From contig MARA01000003.1 of the NCBI GenBank assembly GCA_001792895.1, positions 124,001-188,000 on the forward strand: 64,000 nt of DNA. Reading direction: 5' to 3'. The notes under the pieces were generated by a model, which was not told where the DNA came from, made no database searches, and was given only the letters and a program-made list of their open reading frames with translations. Within the stretch, counting starts at the first letter, position 1; each line of letters starts with the position of its first letter. Source of the DNA: Lentinus brumalis (lineage: Eukaryota > Basidiomycota > Agaricomycetes > Polyporales > Polyporaceae). The position numbers and the translations under genes are program-made. This document shows, piece by piece, positions 23,762-35,099 of the stretch.

Positions 23762-24074
23762 CGCGTCTCGTTCACGATACACCTGTATCATGTATCTGCT
23801 TCACCTCAATGAATGGCCATCGCGTTCGATCTCGTGTGCTCTCTTCTCGGGTGTGGCGTGCTATGGACTCGTAGATAATTTGTGCTGTGTCCGGTTGTCT
23901 AGAACCAGCTGTGCTTTCGAGCTAGATAGCTTGTCTGTTGGTTCGTATTTGTACCATAGATATGACGGAATAGTAAGATGGCGACCCTATAAACGTGACC
24001 TCCACCGCGCCTGTTCGTGCCTCGCCGCGCAACTCTTTCTTGTACATGCACCTGCTCCGCGCCCCTCAACCACG
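23762..24074. other. intergenic, no gene seen
   Basis: Short stretch between the FAM32A-like stop and the DDT/WHIM gene start; 3' UTR and promoter are the likely content. No motif stands out. Confidence 0.4.
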
Positions 24075-26261
24075 ATGAAACCAATAGTTCCAGACCCTGC
24101 CGCTGACAAGAAGGGACACATCTGCCCACCTTCAAACGCAAAACATCCGTCGGACCGCTGGGAATCACTCTTCGTGTATGGCTTCATCTGCAGGTTTACT
24201 CAGTTGCGTGCGAAGGTCGAGGGGTTCTATTCACCTATGGAGTACGTCTTGTTGCATCCCTGCGATCGTGAACAGAGGAGTGCTAACCACTGTGTGGCTC
24301 ATACGGCAGCTTCGAGGATGCGCTGCTGTCGCCAGAGCCAAACCTCATCATGACCCAGATACTTGCGCGATTTGTGCTCAACCTACGCCCTGGAACGCGT
24401 AACTTGAGGTGCGCATGGTTTCATTGAGCAAACGTGCTCGTAAAACACGTTTTACCGACGTGGTAAACCATCTAGCTCGGACGTGATATCGTCTACTGTG
24501 GCGGGCGTACTGCAGGAGTACTTCAAAACCACCGAGAGGACTGTCTTCTGGGACGACGCGTTGAGGGCGAATGTAGATCCATTCCAAGACATGCCCAATG
24601 GGTTCTTCGCAGCAGACTGGGATCTAAAGGTGTGTCTCAAGTTCCGTCTACCCACCCGACTCGGCGTTTCATCGCCCCCACCACTTCTGTACAGCTCAAG
24701 ATTCTACGGCAACTCGTCGAATTGCAACTTTGCCATAGTCATGAGATCAAGTCAATTATTGACCGTGCATGGGGCGTCATACACAACAAGCACAAGAAGA
24801 CCGAGACTCCGTCCCTCCCGCCACCTCCTGGCGACCCACTCAGTCAAGAACGATTGCAACTCGTTCCTTTGGGCCAGGACAAGGAGCGCAAACGTTACTG
24901 GGTTGTTGACGGTGAGTTTGGTGGTGATTTCGAGTATTCTTATATTTGGTGGTGTTTGCCATGCATGCGGCCAAGGAGCGTATCGACCCTGTCGGCACTT
25001 TGCGGTTGCTATAATTGACGAGTCATCTCGCCGAAATACTGACGGAACCCTTCTGACATCAGATTCGCCTCGCGTGTACATGTCCACAAACCCATGGAAG
25101 ATCACCGCGACTTTTCAAACCATCGCTTCAACGCGAGACGAGTACATGGCCATACTCGAGAAGGTGAAGGAGACAGCTCCTTCCGAACCAAAGGCTGGGG
25201 AGAAGAGGTCGAAGCTGGAGACTGCGCACCTCGCATTGCTCAAGGCTCTCCAGGACAGGGTTGAGATCATAGATAACGAACTAGCGGTGAGTTTCAGCCT
25301 GCACCACATTTCTGCCTTTGTCCCGCCCCAGCCGATATTGTGGCGCGGTTCCGGCTGCGTAGACGCGTTTGCTGGCAAGTTCTGTAACCCACGTGACTGA
25401 CGGATCCACCCCCGCAGAGAATACAACGTGCTCAGAAGAAGATACAGCAGAGAAACATGCTTGCCGCGACGGCAGAACTGAGGGAGACTCGTACTCGCAG
25501 CCGGGCCACACGCCCGGATTATTCGTACATGAACAATCCGGAAAGTGATGTGAGTGCAGCCCGGCCCGACTTCGCGGGCAACCTGTATTAATTGAGGGCT
25601 CTCCTAGAACGACGCAGACGAGTACACATATCAACCTCAGGAAGAGGAGGATGATGAGTACGAGGATCAAGCAGAGTTCGATGACTTTGGCGAGCCTATT
25701 TCCCGGCGTGGTGCAGGGAGGACGCGACGGTCCACAAGAACGAACGGCAGTCGGGGCAAAGACGAGTGGAGTGAGTGGCGAGGGGAGCGGCGCTCAACGC
25801 GGCTCGGAGCTCCTGCAGACGTTCAGGTAGATGGACCTCCACCTAAGCGGGCAAGAACGGACGATAGCGCCGTGAGCGGAACTTCAGGCGATGCTCCTGA
25901 GACGAACGGCTCAGGCAGCAATAAGAAGATCAAGATCAACGGCGCAGCTGCAGTGAAGCCTACGGAGACAGCCGTGGAGGCCATTGCAGGGAAGAAGAAG
26001 AGCAAGTTCTGGTTCTACGCTGTCGAACCAGTCCCAGGAGCCTCTGCCCCTGCTGCCAGTAACCATCCGCCGGCATCCGACAGTGCACCACAGTCTGAGG
26101 GGAGCAGAGCGGACATCGAGCCCATGTCTGACGAGCCCAACGGCAACGGCAGGCGCTATCCTTCGACTACACCGTCCGTGTCAGGCTCGAACGCCGAAGA
26201 GCTCTACGAGAAGAGTATACGCGGTAGTCTGTCACCAACATCTAGCATGGATGAGTCCTGA
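24075..26261 (+). CDS. DDT/WHIM-domain chromatin-associated protein
   Basis: Seven exons: 24075-24241, 24310-24408, 24476-24629, 24695-24911, 25063-25286, 25418-25549, 25608-26261; 548 residues. The N-terminal third is DDT-like: FVYGFICRFTQLRAKVEGF, then QILARFVLNLRPGTRNL and VAGVLQEYFKTTERTVFW. The WHIM-type motif LVPLGQDKERKRYWVVDD follows at about residue 230; in ISWI partners DDT and WHIM regions contact the remodeller and linker DNA. A coiled, charged segment (RIQRAQKKIQQRN), an acidic stretch rich in Glu/Asp, and a Lys/Arg and Ser-rich tail complete it. It is likely a nuclear remodelling cofactor. I cannot match it to a named yeast subunit. Confidence 0.72.
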
Positions 26262-26688
26262 CGAGCCAGCCATCTGTACGTTCTATCTTGCTTATTCGTT
26301 GGCCAACGATGTGGTCCCAGCATCACTTCACCAACGGTCTATTGCCACCACATTCTCACTGGCTTGGACAAATTTCATGGTCATATACAGCTGTTCCCAC
26401 CATCCACTGCGCACCACTGGCCCATCGCCGCTACTACATATTTCTCTCCTTAATCGCAAGTCCCGTATAGACTTACCCTTAGTAGCATATGCTGTCCGAA
26501 GCCTACTACATATTCGCGTTGCATGTCCCTCCGAGCGGTGAACTTCAGTGTGTGACAAAGACGGTGCTCATGACTGGGCTGGGAAGGAGCGCTGGTACGG
26601 TATTGATAGACGCCGGCCACGATCGAGCAGGAACACGAATTTGGCAAGTTGTGCGTCTTACCGTCTCTCCTCCACCTCCTCGCGCTGG
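26262..26688. other. intergenic, MIP promoter region
   Basis: About 430 bases before the OCT1 start. An in-frame extension of the OCT1 reading frame reaches back to 26548 but lacks presequence character and was not used. No RNA gene or repeat seen. Confidence 0.4.
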
Positions 26689-29181
26689 ATGCTCGCACGG
26701 GCGGCCAAACATGCGCTCTCTACGCCCCTCAAGCCGTCGTTTCGCTTCCGCGGATGCCTTGCAGCGAAGCGGCGTCCACCTAGCACACCCGCATGTCGAG
26801 CAGCAACCACATCTGCCATCCGACCCGCTTCGGTGGACGACACCGACCTCATAGCGTTCTTCGACCAACCTCAGACGCCGCAGAAGCCGACCTCTCCGAC
26901 CGGAATCTTCGGTCACAGCAGCCTGACTACGCCTGCTGCGTTCGTCGCCCTCGCCGACTCGACTCTTCGTCGCGCGGAACTGCTTACGGAGCGAATTTTG
27001 AGGGCCCGGGAGTCACGGGATGAGTTGTTCAAGGTGGTGAAGAACCTGGATAGGTTGAGTGACATGTTGTGTGGTGTCATAGACCTGGCGGAGCTTGTGC
27101 GGAATGCCCATCCTGACCCTGCTTGGGTACGGAGTGCCGAAGAGGTCTACGAGAAGTTGTGCGAGTTCATGAACGTTCTCAATACTAATGTTGGCCTGTA
27201 CGAAGTATGCAAACCTTGTATCTTATCATTTGTGTCACACGAAGCTGAAACGTACATTGCGTGCAGGTGTTGCGGGATGTTCTCTCAGACGAAGACGTCG
27301 TGAAGTCTCTGAGCCCGGAGGCACACCAAACGGCCCTCATCTTCTGGCGCGACTTCGAGAAGTCTGGCATTGATCTTCCGCCGGCACAACGAGAGCGCTT
27401 CGTCTCACTATCCACCGACATCCTCGTACTGGGCCGGCAATTCCTCAACGAGACTGCCGCGCCACGACCACCGGCGCGGATACAGTATTCTGAACTGAAG
27501 GGTCTGGAGGACTTGGGCATGGGGGCCCGTTTACGTCTCCAGGCGCAGGTGACAAAACGAGATCTACTCGTGTACCCTGGCTCCCTACAGGCCCAGATGA
27601 TCATGCGTTCCGCACCTGCCGAGGAACCCCGGAGGAAGGTGTACATGGCGGCGAACTCCAGCACGCCTGAACAGATCGAAATCCTTGAGCGCCTCCTTCG
27701 CGCGCGGGGCAACTGGCTCGTCTGGTGGGGAAGGAGAGTTATGCACATATGGCACTCGCCGACAAGATGGCCAAGTGTCCTGGTATGTAGCGCCGAGTCC
27801 TCGACTGCTGCATCATATTGAATGCCCTACAGAAAACGTGCAGTACTTCTTGGACGCGCTAGCTGAGCATACACGACCGTATGCGCGTCGAGCATTGCGG
27901 ACGCTCAGCATGCGTAAGCATACGCATCTGAACACCCCTCCATATCCGACAATCCAGGCGTGGGATCGCGACTACTATTGCCCACCGGAGCCTCCTGCTC
28001 CTCCTGTATCCCTTCCTCCTCTGACCCTTGGCACGGTCTTCATGGCACTCTCCCGTCTGTTCCAGGCGCTTTATGGCGTCTCCCTCCGAGTGGCGGACAG
28101 TGCTCCTGGCGAAGTCTGGCATACAGACGTTCGTAAACTCGAGGTCGTCGACGACCGGTTTGGGATATTGGGCTGGATCTACGCTGACTTATTCGCGCGA
28201 TTGGGAAAGCCAGGAGGTGCCGCGCACTACACCGTGCGATGTTCGAGGCGGACCGACGATGATGACGAGCCAGGGGACGTCAGACACGCCAACGAACGTG
28301 ATCACGTGCTTATCGAGCTGTCTCGGGCATTTGAAGCAGAGAAACGCTTCCCCTCGCCGACTGGCAACGTGACTCTGCAACCTCCTGTTGTGGTTTTGTT
28401 GTGCGAATTCATGGGACCTGCCATCAATCGAGGCCCGACGGTTCTCGAATGGCACGAAGTATTGACGCTATTTCATGAAATGGGACATGCCATGCATTGT
28501 GAGTATCGCTATAATTCTAATCGTTCGCACATTGAATGCTTGCATCTTTCAGCTATGATTGGCCAGACGGAATATCAGAATGTATCCGGCACCCGCTGTG
28601 CGACAGACTTCGTTGAGCTTCCCTCCATCCTGATGGAACATTTCCTCAATTCTCCGACTGTTCTCCAGCTCTTCTATCGGGACGCTGTATCTGCAGTTCA
28701 TCGCACAGGGAATCATCACGAAGATCCTTGCCGCTCCATCGACACGCACAACCAAATCCTCCTGGCTATGCTCGATCAAATTTATCACTCTCCCGTCGCT
28801 GTGGCGCGGGATTTCGACTCTACTGCCGCCCTCGCAAGTCTGTATGACGCCCGTGGCCTTGTCCCGTACGTTCCTGGAACATCATGGCAGACGCAGTTTG
28901 GGCACCTGTTCGGCTATGGTGCTACCTACTACTCATATCTTTTCGACCGCGCGATCGCATCTCGGGTCTGGAGGCAACTCTTTGCCCAGAACCCATTGAG
29001 TCGCACAGTTGGGGAAAGATACAAGCAGGAGGTTTTGCGCTATGGAGGAGGCAGGGACGCTTGGCATATGGTGGGCAACCTGCTGGGATCACCCGACCTC
29101 GCTGCTGGAGATGCTGCAGCTATGGCTGAAGTCGGGAAGTGGAGGATAGAAGACGAAATATCAATGTCTGGTGGACATTAA
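26689..29181 (+). CDS. OCT1: mitochondrial intermediate peptidase (MIP), with one-base frameshift
   Basis: Four exons: 26689-27204, 27267-27782, 27833-28498, 28553-29181. This M3-family zinc metallopeptidase removes an octapeptide from imported proteins after the first matrix cleavage. It has a basic presequence ([15 protein letters not shown]). The zinc site [10 protein letters not shown] (HEXXH, about residue 558) is broken by an intron just after it, and [13 protein letters not shown] and [10 protein letters not shown] follow. Exon 2 is one base short: after LERLLRAR the frame slips near 27701-27713, and [19 protein letters not shown] reads one base out of register. Exon 2 is 516 bases where 517 are needed, so sequence error or a real lesion must be settled. 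MIP is the classical neighbour of MAT-A. Confidence 0.92.
27701..27713 (+). other. OCT1: single-base deletion in OCT1 exon 2
   Basis: Upstream the frame reads [11 protein letters not shown]; downstream the conserved MIP sequence continues in the next frame ([13 protein letters not shown]). No intron fits between them. Adding one base around the CGGGGCAACTG run restores both the frame and the phase of the next exon junction. Confidence 0.8.
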
Positions 29182-29378
29182 TCCACGTCTTATACAATAG
29201 AAGACTTTGGCGCAGCACTAATACGGTGCAAGATGCTTCCAACACCAGGAGACATTTGATCGTGATATACAGATGCAAGTTAAGCTAATAAGGATACAAC
29301 AGCTACGACAGCGGGTGGAGAGCTACACAACAAAAAATCACTAGACAACGACACGTGCAGCGAGATCGACGATAGAAG

Positions 29379-31153
29379 TTATGAAGCATGCAGGATATTG
29401 GAATAATCTGAGGATTGATCGACGATGTTGTCAACGTTCTTATCGCTGTAAATTGGAGAGACGACATGCGCAGGCATGTATAGATGGACAAACTCCTCTC
29501 CACGCAGCAGTGAGGAGTAATCCGTCAGCTCGTCTAAGCCGAGGATGAACGGAGGGACCATGCTGCTGGAGTGCATTACAGAGGGAAGAGGAGGCGTTGG
29601 CGGAGGTGAATCGCAATCGCTGCCTGAAGTGTTGCTAGCGTTGGACGACCCGGAGAAGGACAACGAAGGCACAGAACCAGGCGCACGTGCGGCGGATGCA
29701 ACGTGACTGATAGGCGAATGCTTCGGGATGCGCCTGGGTAGTGAGGCTTTACCGATTTTGGCTGGATCCGTGATGGTGCGGCACCGAGGAGGTATGGGAG
29801 GACGCTCTGCAGTAGATGACGCCGGGGGGAAAGCTGACTGTGAACAGATTCGTGACGCAATCGAGCGTGTTTGCCGGGTAGGCCGTCGACTTCTGCCCAC
29901 CAACGCAGGATGTGGCGCACGCGGACATGTTGTAGCGAAGGAGACGCAAGTCGGTGGAGAATGCCGAGGCCGCGACGCGAGAGCCCCTCCTACTGGTCGG
30001 TGAGGTTCCGGAGAACAGGGGTCTGCAAGAGAGAGAGAGTCCAATGCAGAGATCAGGTCGGAGATGGAAATAGATTCGGCTTGGGGTCGCGGAGGAGAGC
30101 CGGGCGAGCGGCGCCAGGGCAAGTCGAATGAACACTGGGGCGAATTAAGAGGGAAAGGATCATATGAGCACTGAGGGGGTAGGACATCGGATAGGCATGA
30201 GGAGGAGCGCCGACGTCAAGGCTGCACGGAGGCGGACTCGCGTCACCTTGCTCGAGGCACTACGTACAAGAGCTCAGAATCTGCCGGGACAGAAGAAGCG
30301 AGTGCAACTGACCTCGTCATCTGTTTGATCAGATTCACTGTCCTCATCGTCGCAAGACGGCAGGAGCACCTCGACGATGGCATTCTCCAGTTCGTCCAGC
30401 CCGTCCCGGTGAGGCTCGCGCTTCTTCAGTTCCTTGCCCTCTCTCCGACAGCGGCTACGCCTGTTCTGGAACTGTACATGACTTCTCTTAGCGTTGCAGG
30501 GGGTGGAGCTCGCACGACGTACTCACCCAAACGTTGATCTGTCTATATTCCATTTTGCATTTCGAGGCCATCTCATACTTCTCTAGTCGGGACGGGAACG
30601 CATTGTTGTCGAAGGACTGTTCTAAGAGGGGCAGGGCAGCCTAGATCGCGTGCAATTAGGGCCTGGGATTACGGAAAAAGGACCGTGCAACACTGACTTG
30701 ATTAAAGGGTCGCCTGCGTGACAAAGTCCGTTGTTGGTTTATCACGGTCTGCGCTGCAACTATTCGGGGTGCAATGACGTCCAGGAGGTATGACGACCAT
30801 TGCTGAATCATTTGCAGGTAAATCTTGATGTACGTCGCTGGTATGTACGTCGCAAACTTGGTGTCCGCTATTCCACATAAATTTGTCTGTAGAAGGTGCT
30901 TTCGACGTTCATAAGCAGCCTCAAACGCTCTCCTGAGTCTTGAAGCCGCGTCTGACATGGCTGCAGACATGCGTTGCGCGGCTGGCTCATCGATACCAAG
31001 AGCGACAAGACGCGGTGTAAGGGTTGGACAATCTGGCAGATATAGCACAGGAATGATAGATGCAGGACCAGAGTTCGATGATGCAGATGGAGGTTGATAC
31101 TTGGCTGCGCCAGCCTGAGCAGCGGCGCGGATGCGTTGCAAGGCGGGCAACAT
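29379..31153 (-). CDS. HD2: HD2 homeodomain mating-type protein (MAT-A)
   Basis: Four exons: 31153-30698, 30640-30527, 30471-30313, 30170-29379; 506 residues. HD2 proteins pair with HD1 proteins from a different mating type to form the transcription factor that switches on dikaryon development. The first exon (152 residues) is the variable helical N-terminus. The homeodomain spans about residues 143-203 and is canonical, with recognition helix INVWFQNRRSRCRREGK; W and F lie either side of an intron. An acidic stretch (CDDEDSESDQTDDE) follows, then a Ser/Pro-rich tail. The last intron ends at a strong pyrimidine tract (CCTACCCCCTCAG). It is divergent from HD1 and tail-to-tail with MIP, 197 bases away. 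Confidence 0.93.
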
Positions 31154-31447
31154 GGTGGTGGAAGCTGGGTAGAACGGTGAACAACACCCGGCGCTTATGC
31201 ATATGTATGTATCGGGCGTCTCGTCCTCACTCTGACCTTTCTAGTCGCACAATAATCGTTGGAGGGTCACGTGGGAATTTGCGCCGTTTGGCAAATATTT
31301 GGACCTATTTGGACTCACTCAGTCACCCAAGCGGTTATCAATCCGTACTGAGTACCCCCTTGCACGCTCATACCCACCTTACCCTCCTTCCTGCCAGGCC
31401 ACAGCTTCCAGCCCATCGAGTACCACTCTTCCAATCGAAGAACCGCT
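31154..31447. promoter_or_regulatory. shared HD1-HD2 divergent promoter
   Basis: The 294 bases between the start codons of HD2 (-) and HD1 (+). It contains a CACGTG E-box at 31268-31273 and two tandem copies of TATTTGGAC at 31296-31304 and 31306-31314. In Agaricomycetes the two genes of an HD pair are normally read from such a short common region. Which elements bind the HD1/HD2 dimer cannot be told here. Confidence 0.75.
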
Positions 31448-32984
31448 ATGCTCACTCTGAAAGCTCGACTTTCCGCCGTCGAGGATCAGTTCCTCTACGC
31501 CCTCATCGAAGGGGGAGAGGCCATCTCCGCGTTCAACGACCGCTGGGAGACCCTCGTATCCGAAGTTGACATTGGATTGGAGTCGAACACTCTCGACCCC
31601 GAGGTTGCTGCTCTAGCCCACGCTGTGGCGACGAGGTGCGCGACACTGGCTGAAACATCCGCCGATCTACTGTCAAGAAACGATTCCCTCACGTCGCAAC
31701 TCCTGGGCGAGTTGGATTGTTTGATTTCCGAATTGACAATCAACGACGCTTTGCCATCCCGCAGCGTTGTTGGCGTTGCCCCAACTTCCCGCCATACTTC
31801 GTTGCCTTGTGCTCGCAAACGTCGACGGGATTCAAACAATGTTGGATCCCCTCGCGGGGATGGCTCGTTGCGGGAGCGGAAGCGGTATGTTGTCGCCCAT
31901 GACGCCCTTGATCTTGGTCCTCATGCGTATACTAGGGTTCGTTCTTCTCCTCCCACCGTGCAAGAGCCCTTTGCCCTTGGACGTTCACCGCGTTCTCCTT
32001 GTTCTTCACCCCTCGCCTGCCCATCTACTGCTCTTCCGTCGTCCCCAAAGTCATCCAGTAGCGCTGCTGCCTGTCCGGGCCCGGTCTTGCAGTCGCGTAA
32101 ACGCCGTCTTTCCGAAGCGGATGCGGATGCGGACCCGATTCGCAAAGGACCGAAGAGGTCTCGTCTTGGGCCTCGTATACATGCTGTTTCCGACTCATTC
32201 ACGACCAGTCGGGTACAGATGTGGGACGACGGTGCATCGCGGTTGAGCGGCTCTCGGACAGCAGGACCTGTCGCAGCTTCCCTTCAAGCCTTGGACATCC
32301 AACCTCTTGTTGATCTGTCATCCATCCCGAGCGGTTTCAATGGTAAGTCATACCCTATACATGTTCCGTTACCCAGCTCACCGTTTACATGTAGTGACAA
32401 ACATCGAAGTTTCGGAGGACCTCCACCGCAATAGTTTCTGGCCTCAAGCTGCCGACGGTAGTTCTACGCCGGACCTCGTAGAAATTGACAACTTCCTCCA
32501 AGAACTGCTGAATGTCGACAGTTTCAGCGTCACGTTACCCCCACTAGCGTCACCAGCGTCATCCGTACAGTCGCTAGACACCCCTTCCCCGCCCTCGTAC
32601 CCGTCCACGCCACCACCACTCGACATTCTGGAATCACTTCCACCGTCGTATGAAGTCGGCCAGTTCACGTCACTCATATCCTATGATCAACCGACCGGAT
32701 CACTCATGGAGCTACTCAATGATGTCGTCGGCGATTGTGACGCTGGGAAGGGAGGGGATATCGAGACGCACCCTGCGCCTTCGCAGGAATCCTGGAGTAA
32801 CGCATTCCACCCCGATGATCCGTGTTGGTTCAGTTCACCGCCTCCGTACCCGGGATCTATCTACTCTGATTTCTCCGACTCCGGAGACGATACCCTGTCT
32901 CCAAGCGCTCCACCGTTACCCTATGATCTTGTGAAGTCGACGCTGGTAGATGACAAGGCTAGCAGTTACTGGCTCTCCATCTGA
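31448..32984 (+). CDS. HD1: HD1 mating-type protein lacking a homeodomain (MAT-A)
   Basis: Two exons: 31448-32342 and 32395-32984; 494 residues. Position, orientation and the first 100 residues identify it as the HD1 partner: helical, with RLSAVEDQFLYALIEGG, AFNDRWETLVSEVD, LDPEVAALAHAVATR and LLGELDCLISELT, as in HD1 dimerisation regions. The TALE-type homeodomain that should begin soon after residue 100 is missing. Instead the protein runs through PSRSVVGVAPTSRHT straight into a basic patch (CARKRRRDS, residues 121-129). A Ser/Pro-rich region and a second basic patch (RKRRLSE, KGPKRSR) follow, then a Pro/Ser/Asp-rich tail. No WFxNxR motif occurs in any frame of 31700-32350. Both basic patches could be nuclear localisation signals. 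Confidence 0.85.
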
Positions 32985-33883
32985 TGGTCCTCTCAGTCAC
33001 TTCTGATCGACTACAAGTCCTACCCTATCGGCACTCATATCATATATACCCAGGATCTGTCTCTATACCATCAGCTTGCTTTCCATCATGCACGTCTTAC
33101 TCATTGTGCTCGTCACATGTACATTGTACCCATATTGCTGTGTCACTGTAATGTCTCAGTTGTTTTCATTGCTATGCGCTCATATTGCTGTCTACTGTCG
33201 TCTCCGCTAATCTCACTGCTATTCATTCGCTATGTCTCGCTGATGCCATGGTCTTGATGCACTCCTCTTCATATATGTGTAAGGCTACTTATGTGATAGG
33301 CCAAGATAAGGTGCGAGTTCGTCGGCATTGAACTGATCGGATTAATGGATTCGTCGAGTGACTATCATAGCGACGCATAAATCCCATATGCATGGTAGCA
33401 TTCACTTGATCGTCGCAGCCTATAGTAAGCTGCGGGGATGCAATTAGTATGGTAGCTCGCAGGACATACTTACCCTCACCAACCCAACAAGCCGCTTGAC
33501 TCACCTCATTCTGCCAGCTTACATCACAGCTGTTATAAGACCCGATAGGCCCCTCGCAAAAAAGTACGGGTTGCCGGTAAGCATCGCTTGCGAGCTCCGC
33601 AATCTGGCGTGTTTGAGCGAGAGCCTCCGCCACGGCAGCCCAACCCAGTCCTGGCTGGGTTCGCGATGTGGCTGAGAACCATTTTCGTGCACCGCCCTAT
33701 TCACACAATATCAAGTACTGCGAGGGGCCTATCGGTTCTATGGCAGCTGTAACGATATGTGACAGTTGTAAATCCCGGTCCGCCTGAGATATCTCCATAA
33801 TACGGAAGCATGAACTCAAGATTGTATTACAACCAGTATATTCCTTCGGATCCTTGCCACTTCAGCTTCCCGCCGTCACTCGC
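32985..33883. other. intergenic beside HD1, holds an inverted repeat
   Basis: About 0.9 kb between the HD1 stop and the beta-flanking gene stop (convergent). It is T-rich after HD1. No gene could be built; short minus-strand open frames at 33289-33704 have no recognisable domain. The notable content is the inverted repeat at 33527-33749, listed separately. Confidence 0.5.
33527..33749. repeat. imperfect inverted repeat, 147-base spacer
   Basis: Left arm 33527-33567 and right arm 33715-33749. The reverse complement of the right arm shares CCGATAGGCCCCTCGCA exactly (33542-33558 in the left arm), GTAC on one side and CAGCTG on the other. The layout resembles a remnant of a small MITE-like element or a hairpin. 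No target-site duplication was identified. Confidence 0.6.
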
Positions 33884-34838
33884 TCACATCAACTTCGATG
33901 CCTTTCCAATAGTCAGCAGGTGGTCCACTAGGACAAGGAGCATCCGCTCACCATGCTCATGAGACCGCTCAAACCTCCGCTGTTACCACCACCAACGGCG
34001 CCACCACTGAACTTGGATTGTACAAGCAGCTTCATGACCGTCATCGCTGCTCCATTTACAGCATCTTGCTTGTTGCCGGATGCGGCTCCGCCAGACTTGT
34101 CGAAGAGCTTGGATGCTTCAGCCATTGCAAGGCTAATGAGCTGCGTCTGAGAGCCGCTGCCGCTGCTGCCACCGCTGGAAGTGAACTGTTTGAGGACCTG
34201 CAATGAGTGATCAACACGACCAAGCGCGTCTAGAGATGCTCTGCAGATACGCAACCTGCAGAGCTGCTGCACTTCCAAGTGTCCCGGCGGGCAGAGAGGC
34301 GGGAGAATCCTCTTCATACGCCTTACGGTGGGCCTGTTGAACGCCCTCCTCGTCGATAGGTTGCTCATGCTCGTCCTGACACGAAGCATCACAGTACGTT
34401 CCACAGTAGACGAGACTGAAAGCTCACCTTGTTCTGCTTGAGAAATCCAAGGGCACTGGAGAAGAGCGAATGATCTCCACTTCCCTCACGGCTCGCAGTG
34501 TTCACAACTTCATCCTCATCGACTGTTCGTGTGAACTTGGCGTGAGCGAAGAAGGCTTCTCGATCTATTGACACTCACAATCGGGGCGCCCGCCCCCGCT
34601 ACGACCACCTTCGGAGTTATGAGGAGAATTGTATTCCTGCCCACCGGTCTTTGAGACGTCGGCTGAGGTAGCGATCAGCTTTGGCAGCTGTGTGAACCGC
34701 GACATGAGCCACACTCACAATGCGACCGTTCGTAGGCCGCCATTCCCTGTTTCGCGATGTTCATGAAGTTGTCCTGTAGTATCCGATGATGTACCAGGGC
34801 TCATTATACGATACTGTGGGCAGCAGCAAACGCACCAT
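33884..34838 (-). CDS. beta-fg: beta-flanking protein (DUF7721-type)
   Basis: Seven exons: 34838-34836 (only the ATG), 34773-34719, 34662-34579, 34522-34428, 34375-34256, 34197-33952, 33901-33884; 206 residues. The family is the beta-flanking gene classically mapped next to MAT-A in mushrooms; its biochemical role is unknown. Two internal motif copies are seen: VVNTASREGSGDHSLFSSALGFL (positions 34510-34440) and IDEEGVQQAHRKAYEE with GTLGSAAALQ. Then come VLKQFTSSGG, AEASKLFDKSGGAASGNKQD, VMKLLVQSKFSG and a terminal MASKLM. The ATG-only exon is inferred because ATG|GTGCGT to CTACAG gives the usual MDNFMNIAKQG start. The last exon restores the common ASKLM end. Confidence 0.88.
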
Positions 34839-35050
34839 GGTCGTGGTCGATGATGTCGATTGGATGTCGATTGGCAAGAGAGACTCCGGCTCCGCCACCA
34901 GGACATGTAGGTTACCATCTATGGGCGTCTATCTATCATCGTTGCGTCCGAATTTGGCAGGTGACGTCGATCCGGGCAGTATGCCGAGTCGCTCCCTCTT
35001 ACTCTTACCGCCTTACGCACAGACCGACAGTCGAGTTCCCCAGTCCTCCC

Positions 35051-35058
35051 TATATAAT
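35051..35058 (+). promoter_or_regulatory. TATA box of the MFS gene
   Basis: TATATAAT, 42 bases before the chosen ATG at 35100. Confidence 0.5.
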
Positions 35059-35099
35059 GGGACCCTGGACAAAATCGAAGTGCGTTCTCATCACTCGTA

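Noticed and set aside
27685..29181. Uninterrupted 498-codon frame as a separate OCT1 gene start
   Set aside because: Its first 50 codons read through an intron (27783-27832) and a shifted frame. The conserved MIP sequence requires the spliced model.
26689..29181. Calling OCT1 a pseudogene
   Set aside because: Only one base is missing and all motifs are intact. A matching one-base loss in another conserved gene points to sequence error first.
31717..32246. Alternative frames of HD1 as a hidden homeodomain
   Set aside because: Both other frames were read through the region; neither contains a WFxNxR helix nor a TALE-like loop.
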